Shown in pieces: positions 5,931-10,157 of a stretch of 10,157 bases of DNA. The stretch lies in contig JACQUN010000056.1 of the NCBI GenBank assembly GCA_016210285.1, forward strand, positions 1-10,157. The letters run 5' to 3'. The first letter of the stretch is position 1, and the number at the start of each line of letters is the position of its first letter. The position numbers and the translations under genes were made by a program. The DNA is from Chloroflexota bacterium. GTDB taxonomy: Bacteria; Chloroflexota; Dehalococcoidia; UBA1127; JACQUN01. The notes beneath the pieces are model-generated. The model worked only from the letters and a program-made list of their open reading frames with translations. It was not told the DNA's origin and searched no databases.

Positions 5931-7139
5931 TCAGATGACCTTCCCCTCCTGTAGCCGCTGGACATCCGCCTGGGTGTAGCCCAGCCACGACCCGTACACC
6001 TGGGTGTTGTGCTCCCCCAGGCGGGGGCCGGCGTGCTCCACGGCCCCGGGCGTGGCGCTGAGCTTGGGAATGAGCCCTACCATCTTCGTCCTGCCCAGCT
6101 CCGGGTCCTCCACCTGGATGATGTCGCCGCGCGCCTGGTAGTGGGGGTCCTCCAGGACTTGGGCGATGTTGTACACGGGTCCGACAACCCCGCCGGCGGG
6201 GATGAGAAGGCCCAGGGCTTCCTCCTGGGTCCGGCGGCCAAACCAGTCCTGGAGCGCCTGGTTCAGCTCCTGGCGGTGGGCCATGCGGTCGCTGTTGGTC
6301 TTGAAGCGCGGGTCTTGCAGCAGCTCTGGCATCCCCATGGCCTTGGCCAGGTCCTCCCACGTCCCCTGGGAGGTGGCGGAGAGGCCCAGCCAACGCCCGT
6401 CGGCGGTCTTGTAGAGGGTGCGAGGCGCTGCATCGGGGAAGTCGTTCCCCACCCGCTCCCGGACAACCTTCAGCAGGTCGTACATGGGTACGTGGGGCAC
6501 CAGGAGGCGAAAGAGCGGCTCAAAGAGGCTCACGTCAACAACCTGTCCCCTGCCGTTGCCCAGGGCGTCCCGGTGGTACAGCGCCATGAGGGCGGCCATG
6601 GCGCCCACGATGCCCGCTATCTCGTCGGCCATGGGGACCGGGGGTAGGACTGGGGGTGTATCGGGGAAGCCGGTCATCCCGACCAACCCGCTCATGCACT
6701 CGGCAATGGTGCCAAACCCGGGGCGCTCCCGGTATGGCCCCGTCTGCCCGAACCCGGAGACGCGCAGAAGCACCAGGCGCGGGTTGACCTGGGAGAGGAC
6801 GTCATAGCCCAGGCCCCAGCGCTCCAGAGTGCCGGGACGGAAGCTCTCCACCATCAGGTCTGCCCTGGAGGCCAGCGCCTTCAGGACCCGCTGGCCTTCG
6901 GGGTGGCCCAGGTTCAGGGTGATGGACTTCTTGTTCCGGGAGTGCACCTTCCACCAGAGGGAGACGCCGTCCACGAAGGGGCCCCACTGCCGGAGGGGGT
7001 CTCCCCCCTCTGGCCGCTCCACCTTGACCACCTCTGCGCCGAAGTCGGCCATGAAAGCCGTGGCCATCCCTCCCGCCACGATGATGGACAGGTCCAGCAC
7101 CCTGAGCCCCTGCAGCGGCCCCGCCGCGTTTGACACCAT
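5931..7139 (-). CDS. Family III (CaiB/BaiF) CoA transferase
   Basis: Enzymes of this family move CoA between carboxylic acids in the cytosol through an aspartyl-CoA thioester. The 402-residue length is usual. The N-terminus has the typical LQGLRVLDLS...GGMATAFMADFGAEVVKVERP block, followed by GGDPLRQWGP, NKKSITLNL, ADLMVESFRPGTLERWGLGY and SGFGQTGPY. The likely nucleophile is Asp172 in PVPMADEIAGI, at the position equivalent to Asp169 of formyl-CoA transferase. The C-terminal RNKK-independent swap region ends with ATPGAVEHAGPRLGEHNTQVYG, also characteristic. I chose the ATG at 7137-7139 because GGGAGG lies seven bases upstream; the frame has an earlier GTG (7154) but that would put the ribosome site inside the gene. 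The substrate cannot be read from the sequence: carnitine, bile acid, oxalate, succinate and aromatic acid members all look alike at this level. No partner dehydrogenase or ligase is adjacent. Confidence 0.93.
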   Translation of the reverse strand: MVSNAAGPLQGLRVLDLSIIVAGGMATAFMADFGAEVVKVERPEGGDPLRQWGPFVDGVSLWWKVHSRNKKSITLNLGHPEGQRVLKALASRADLMVESFRPGTLERWGLGYDVLSQVNPRLVLLRVSGFGQTGPYRERPGFGTIAECMSGLVGMTGFPDTPPVLPPVPMADEIAGIVGAMAALMALYHRDALGNGRGQVVDVSLFEPLFRLLVPHVPMYDLLKVVRERVGNDFPDAAPRTLYKTADGRWLGLSATSQGTWEDLAKAMGMPELLQDPRFKTNSDRMAHRQELNQALQDWFGRRTQEEALGLLIPAGGVVGPVYNIAQVLEDPHYQARGDIIQVEDPELGRTKMVGLIPKLSATPGAVEHAGPRLGEHNTQVYGSWLGYTQADVQRLQEGKVI

Positions 7140-7198
7140 GGCACGACCTCCCACACCAGGCTATCCCCTGGTGCAACGGCCAGGGGAACGCGGCCCGT

Positions 7199-7228
7199 AT
7201 TGTAGTGGATGGACATGCATGGGTTCCA
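7199..7228 (-). promoter_or_regulatory. Candidate promoter of the CoA transferase
   Basis: On the minus strand TACAAT (7199-7204) is preceded 18 bases upstream by TGGAAC (7223-7228), a weak -35. Start would be near 7192 with a leader of about 50 bases. The -10 is good and the -35 poor, so the call is tentative. Confidence 0.45.
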
Positions 7229-7270
7229 GGTACGGGAAGCGCATGGAGGCCGGCTTTGCCTCTTCTCAGG

Positions 7271-7285
7271 GCAGGTGGAACCTGC
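7271..7285. promoter_or_regulatory. Perfect dyad in the divergent promoter region, candidate operator
   Basis: GCAGGT-GGA-ACCTGC is a perfect 6-3-6 palindrome, about 50 bases before the -35 of the regulator gene and about 45 bases beyond the -35 of the divergent CoA transferase. A single copy of the half-site CAGGT also occurs at 7227-7231. Its position suits a regulator of one or both genes, but no binding protein can be assigned. Confidence 0.35.
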
Positions 7286-7334
7286 GCGGTACGCCGAGAA
7301 TCACCCAGTACGATGGAATTGCCTTCGCCCAGCA

Positions 7335-7362
7335 TTGCGCACCGTGTGAAACGGAGTATAAT
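7335..7362 (+). promoter_or_regulatory. Promoter of the TPR-BTAD regulator
   Basis: TTGCGC (7335-7340) and a perfect TATAAT (7357-7362) are 16 bases apart. Transcription would begin near 7369-7370, giving a leader of about 20 bases containing the GGGGGA ribosome site just before the ATG at 7390. This supports the short start rather than the long upstream extension of the frame. Confidence 0.68.
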
Positions 7363-7389
7363 ACCTTCAAGTCAGGCGGGGTGGGGGAC

Positions 7390-9519
7390 ATGGATGCTCT
7401 AGAGATCTCCACCCATAGCACTGGTTCTCCGGCAGGGAGAAGCTCACTGCTGGACGAGGCCCACTCCCTTGCCAAGGGCGGGCAATGGAGTGACCTGGCC
7501 CGCTTCCTTGACGGCCTTGCTGATGCCGAAGAGGCCCACACCTACGAGTTCAGCCTCCTTCGGGCAGAGGCGGCCCTCTGCACCGGCAACCCCCATGAGG
7601 CCGTGGACGTCACCAACAGGCTCCTGGTTGAGCCCCAGCTTCCCTCAGAGGTCAGGGTCAAGGCCTATCTGCTCCGCTCTTCCGCTTCCAGGCTCAGAGG
7701 GTTCTCCGCCGAAGCCGCAGAAGATGCCTATTCCGCTATGCTTCTGGTCAAGGACACGTCTTCCGCTCTGGAGTTGCGGATAGAGTGCCACAGGCAGCTT
7801 GGTGTGGCTCTAGGGACCCGCGGCGACCTGGACGAAGCGGTCCAGCAACTAGAGCAAGCCCTGCGGCTTTGCGCTAGAAGCTCTGATTTGGGCCTGTTGG
7901 CCGCCGTGGAAGACAATCTGGCTGTAGCACTGGCGCACCTGGGCCAGTATCCCGGCGCGCTGGTATACTTCCAGCGGGCCAAGGCAGCGTACCGGAAGCT
8001 AAAGAACTATGCTGCCCTTGCAGGGGTCCTGAACAACATCGGGCGCCTGTACTATCTCCTGGGCCAGTACGCCGAGTCAGCGGAGGCCCTGGAAGATTCC
8101 CTGGACACCGCAAGGAAGAGCCACTACCCGCGCCTGGAAGCGACTGCGCTGGTCAGCCTGGGAGAGAGCCTCCAGCAGCTAGGACGTCCTCAGGCCGCCC
8201 TGGCCTCCTACCGAGAGGCCCTGAAAGTCAATGAGGAGGTCCTTGAACCCAGGCTGTCGTGCCATGCCAACATTGGCATTGGCAGCGCCGAGTGTTCCCT
8301 CCGCAGCTATGACCGGGCACGGGTCGCCCTGAGCCAGGCGAGCTATGAGGCCGAGCGTCTGGGCCTGAAGTACGAGCTTGCATTGGCCAACCTCAATACC
8401 AGCGTCGTTGATCTGGAGGAAGGCCACCACCAGAAGGCAGCCACTCAGCTCCGGCAAGCTATCGGCCTCCTGGAAAGGGTCGGTGCGAACCGCGAGCTGC
8501 TCAGAGGATACCTCTGTCTGTCGTCCCTTCACCTGATCACACGGAGGTGGGTGCAGCTTCGCAATTCCCTCAGCAAGCTGACAAATATAGTCCAACAGCT
8601 AGACCTGGTGGACCAGCTTGCGCTGGAGGCCAGGTCGTTCCCGGAGCTCGTGCACTATGCCGCTTCGAAGCGCATAGGTGGGGACCTCTTCCGGGAGTTC
8701 CAGGGCAGAATGGCGGGGGGACAACCGAGCAGACAGATGCAGCCGGCCGGCGGATCGGCTGCACTTCCTGAGCCGTCAGCACTCCCTGAAGTGCACTGTT
8801 CCACCTTTGGCAAGAGCGTAGTAACCGTTGACGGCCGGGAGGTGAAGGAGACCGAATGGCGGAGCCAGAAGGCCAAGGAGTTGTTTCTGTACCTCCTCTG
8901 CTATCGCAAGACAGTTACGCGGGAGGAGCTTCAGGAAGTCCTCTGGCCTGACCGCTCGGCAAACCTGAGCAGGAATGCGCTGCACAATTGCGTTTACCGA
9001 GCTAGACAGGCCCTCTACGGGGAGTGCATCATCCAGGAGGGTGGGCGGTATCATTTGAACCCGCGTGGGACCTTCTCCCTGGACCTGGAAGAGTTCAACA
9101 AGCTGGTCGGGCTTGCTGGAAGGCTGCCGAAGGACAGCGAGAAGCGGGCGGAGTATCACGAAACGGCCATCCAGCTTTACCGCGGGGCTTTCCTGGAGGA
9201 CTGCTACAGCGACTGGTCGGGCGAGATCCGGGCGCAGGCCGAGGCCCGGTATTCGCAAAGCCTTGACAGCTTGGCAGACTTCCATGCCAAGAAGGGCCAG
9301 CACGAGGAGGCGGCCAGATACCTTGAGAAGCTCCTGGAGCATGACAGCACGAATGAAGACGCCTTCGAGCGTCTCATCCTGCTGCGACTGAGGCAGAGAG
9401 AGACGACGGCAGCATACCGTCTCTACAAGCAGTTCCAGGACGTGTTGCTCCAGGAAGCCCGGGGGATGCCCCACAAGAGTTTCCGGCAGATGTGTGCCGA
9501 GGCTGGCATGACCGGCTAG
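7390..9519 (+). CDS. Transcriptional regulator with N-terminal TPR array, winged helix and C-terminal BTAD
   Basis: The 709-residue cytosolic protein begins with a helical TPR array (about 17-420); TPR signatures include ECHRQLGVALGTRGDLDEAVQQLEQALRL-type units, LGQYPGALVYFQRAKAAYR and LGQYAESAEALEDSLDTAR. A low-complexity Gly/Pro/Ala hinge (about 440-466) leads to an OmpR/PhoB-type winged helix (468-558) recognised by TFGKSVVTVDGREV, WRSQKAKELFLYLL, TREELQEVLWPD and NALHNCVYRARQAL. A bacterial transcriptional activator domain follows (562-700), with YRGAFLEDCYSDW as its hallmark. In the AfsR/SARP family wHTH and BTAD stand at the N-terminus and an NB-ARC ATPase precedes the TPRs; here the order is reversed and no P-loop is visible. 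The ATG at 7390 follows GGGGGAC and a well-placed promoter. TPRs usually bind peptides or proteins, so the N-terminal part is likely the sensor. The gene ends in a strong terminator; its targets are unknown. Confidence 0.9.
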   Translation: MDALEISTHSTGSPAGRSSLLDEAHSLAKGGQWSDLARFLDGLADAEEAHTYEFSLLRAEAALCTGNPHEAVDVTNRLLVEPQLPSEVRVKAYLLRSSASRLRGFSAEAAEDAYSAMLLVKDTSSALELRIECHRQLGVALGTRGDLDEAVQQLEQALRLCARSSDLGLLAAVEDNLAVALAHLGQYPGALVYFQRAKAAYRKLKNYAALAGVLNNIGRLYYLLGQYAESAEALEDSLDTARKSHYPRLEATALVSLGESLQQLGRPQAALASYREALKVNEEVLEPRLSCHANIGIGSAECSLRSYDRARVALSQASYEAERLGLKYELALANLNTSVVDLEEGHHQKAATQLRQAIGLLERVGANRELLRGYLCLSSLHLITRRWVQLRNSLSKLTNIVQQLDLVDQLALEARSFPELVHYAASKRIGGDLFREFQGRMAGGQPSRQMQPAGGSAALPEPSALPEVHCSTFGKSVVTVDGREVKETEWRSQKAKELFLYLLCYRKTVTREELQEVLWPDRSANLSRNALHNCVYRARQALYGECIIQEGGRYHLNPRGTFSLDLEEFNKLVGLAGRLPKDSEKRAEYHETAIQLYRGAFLEDCYSDWSGEIRAQAEARYSQSLDSLADFHAKKGQHEEAARYLEKLLEHDSTNEDAFERLILLRLRQRETTAAYRLYKQFQDVLLQEARGMPHKSFRQMCAEAGMTG

Positions 9520-9538
9520 GGACAATCCTTCCAGATTG

Positions 9539-9575
9539 GAGAGGCTTCCCCTTGTGGGGAAGCCTCTTTTGTTTT
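9539..9575 (+). terminator. Intrinsic terminator of the regulator gene
   Basis: A perfect 12-bp stem (AGAGGCTTCCCC at 9540-9551 with GGGGAAGCCTCT at 9556-9567) closes a TTGT loop and is followed by TTTGTTTT. It begins 20 bases after the regulator stop and should end that transcript efficiently, separating it from the small ORF downstream. Confidence 0.93.
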
Positions 9576-9641
9576 CCCTTGGAGAGCACTTGGTGAGCAG
9601 GGTGCTGCACAATGTCCTCATAGTTTGAATGGAGGACTGAT

Positions 9642-9740
9642 ATGCAGCGCGTGAAGAGGCACCTGTTTGTCCTGTTGGCCATAGGTCTTATCGTGGCTGC
9701 GGCCCTGGCTGCCGTGGCTCCCTTTGACTGGTCTCCTTAG
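9642..9740 (+). CDS. 32-residue signal-peptide-like small protein, candidate peptide signal
   Basis: This short ORF has an ideal ribosome site, GGAGG at 9631-9635 with six bases to the ATG. The product has a basic start MQRVKRH, an uninterrupted hydrophobic core of 19 residues (Leu8-Ala26, rich in Leu, Val and Ala), and a six-residue polar tail PFDWSP. This is the layout of a cleavable signal peptide with a very short cargo, or of a single-span membrane microprotein. Small-residue sites such as ALA (21-23) and AVA (24-26) could be cut by signal peptidase, though Pro27 would hinder cleavage directly after Ala26. It lies 122 bases after the TPR regulator, on the same strand but beyond its terminator; I saw no good promoter for it. 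I do not recognise the protein. Alternatives are a leader peptide, a type I toxin-like peptide, or a chance ORF. Confidence 0.55.
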   Translation: MQRVKRHLFVLLAIGLIVAAALAAVAPFDWSP

Positions 9741-10128
9741 AGCAAAGAGAAGCACAGAGAGGGCGCCGCTGGCCCCTTGCCGGGTGTTCAGAAGGTCCTG
9801 GCCCCTCCCGGACGGAGTTGGAGGGTCAGGGCGCGCCATTCAGGACGGCTAGCTGTGTGGCGCATGGCAGCCGTTGAAGTTGTTCCAAAAGCCCGTCGTC
9901 TGCCTCCCCACCCCAAGGTGGGGGGGCCTATGCCGCATCCTACAGGCTGCGGTGTGGTAGGGGGAGTTGGGACAACTTGTAGAGGGGTGCCGGACTGGCT
10001 CGCAAAGTAGCAAGGCCCACCGATGAGCGCTACAGCTCTGTGCCTTTGTTGGCTACTCGAACGGCTAACAAAGGCAGAAGGGCATGGCGTCATTGGCCTG
10101 GTGAAAGGAGCCTTTGCTGAACGGAGGA
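9741..10128 (+). other. Gene-free, hairpin-rich region; possible structured RNA or leader
   Basis: No convincing protein gene is seen in these 388 bases. On the plus strand, successive local hairpins can be drawn: 9797-9830 (CCTG and CCCTCC arms with GGAGGG and CAGG, small internal loop), 9845-9850 with 9869-9874 (ACGGCT/AGCCGT), 9902-9912 with 9917-9927 (11 bp, one wobble, CCAA loop), 9933-9937 with 9948-9952 (CCGCA/TGCGG), 9965-9969 with 9973-9977 (AGTTG/CAACT), 9978-9982 with 10030-10034 (TGTAG/CTACA), and the long hairpin at 10041-10076. None is followed by a T-run. The density suggests a noncoding RNA or a long regulated leader for a gene at the right edge. In GC-rich DNA some hairpins arise by chance, so the call is tentative; I recognise no known RNA class. 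Confidence 0.4.
10041..10076 (+). repeat. Long inverted repeat (13-bp hairpin) upstream of the right-edge gene start
   Basis: TGCCTTTGTTGGC (10041-10053) pairs with GCTAACAAAGGCA (10064-10076) over 13 positions with one G-U wobble, around a ten-base loop. The outer ten pairs are perfect. No T-run follows on either strand, so it is not an ordinary terminator. The heptamer GCCTTTG of the left arm recurs at 10110-10116, close to the ribosome site of the next possible gene, so the right arm could pair with either copy. Confidence 0.75.
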
Positions 10129-10137
10129 ATGGCGGCT

Positions 10138-10157
10138 ATGCAGGCGGACGAGGAGGA
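10138..10157 (+). CDS. Possible start of a further gene, cut by the right edge
   Basis: GGAGG at 10123-10127 is followed by two in-frame ATGs at 10129 and 10138. The second has a ten-base spacing and would start MQADEE; the first is only one base from the ribosome site and therefore less likely. The frame has a stop at 10102-10104 and is open to the edge. With six or nine codons visible nothing can be said about function, and it could be a chance occurrence. Confidence 0.35.

Noticed and set aside
5788..6393. 202-codon N-terminal extension of the dockerin protein
   Set aside because: It overlaps the C-terminus of the CoA transferase in another frame, and the signal segment and promoter place the start at 5787.
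6829..7389. 187-codon N-terminal extension of the regulator frame
   Set aside because: It is antisense to the conserved N-terminus of the CoA transferase and upstream of the regulator's own promoter.
9994..10029. Resemblance to the pfl/ZTP riboswitch (GACTGGC and, later, CCACCGATGAGCG)
   Set aside because: The P2 stem between the two blocks cannot be formed, the conserved CCGGGGAGC has two changes, and I cannot place the downstream pseudoknot hairpin. A covariance-model scan would settle it.
10021..10062. Hammerhead-like words GATGAG and CGAA
   Set aside because: The invariant U of the CUGAUGA core is changed, the GAAA strand is incomplete, and no stem III with a cleavage site is present.
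9777..10093. Overlapping open frames on both strands (77 codons plus, 101 codons minus)
   Set aside because: No ribosome site, no recognisable composition or motif, and they run through the strong hairpins; best seen as chance frames in GC-rich DNA.

Overview
The window is GC-rich bacterial chromosomal DNA with ordinary housekeeping genes on the left and an accessory regulatory region on the right. Several features point to a member of the Chloroflexota, perhaps Dehalococcoidia-like: a secreted beta-propeller protein with a long Pro/Thr linker, a cohesin-like domain and a dockerin domain; a CaiB/BaiF-type CoA transferase; and a TPR-BTAD regulator. This assignment is an inference from gene content. 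No rRNA or other phylogenetic marker is present.

Positions 1-3197 are all on the minus strand. In transcription order they are comF (amidophosphoribosyltransferase-like), cmk (cytidylate kinase), plsC-like (acylglycerol-phosphate acyltransferase) and the N-terminal third to half of glmS (glucosamine-6-phosphate synthase), which is cut by the left edge. cmk and plsC overlap by 4 bases. A good sigma70-type promoter lies directly before a GTG start of cmk, so cmk-plsC, possibly with glmS, forms a unit of nucleotide, phospholipid and cell-envelope precursor metabolism.

Positions 3198-7139 hold a HAD-family hydrolase on the plus strand, divergent from comF and probably made from a leaderless mRNA. 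It converges on a 591-residue secreted protein (signal segment, WSPDG propeller, Pro/Thr linker, cohesin-like domain, dockerin). Upstream of that gene is a family III CoA transferase. Both minus-strand genes have their own candidate promoters.

Positions 7140-10157 hold a 250-base divergent promoter region, then a 709-residue plus-strand regulator made of N-terminal TPRs, a winged helix and a BTAD, closed by a textbook intrinsic terminator. About 70 bases further on is a 32-codon ORF with an excellent Shine-Dalgarno, which encodes a signal-peptide-like peptide with a short polar tail. After it come about 390 bases without a convincing gene but rich in hairpins, ending at what may be the start of another gene at the right edge. 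The TPR regulator, mini-peptide and structured RNA together are the most interesting part: the layout resembles receptor/pheromone pairs of the RRNPP type, although the domain architecture differs.
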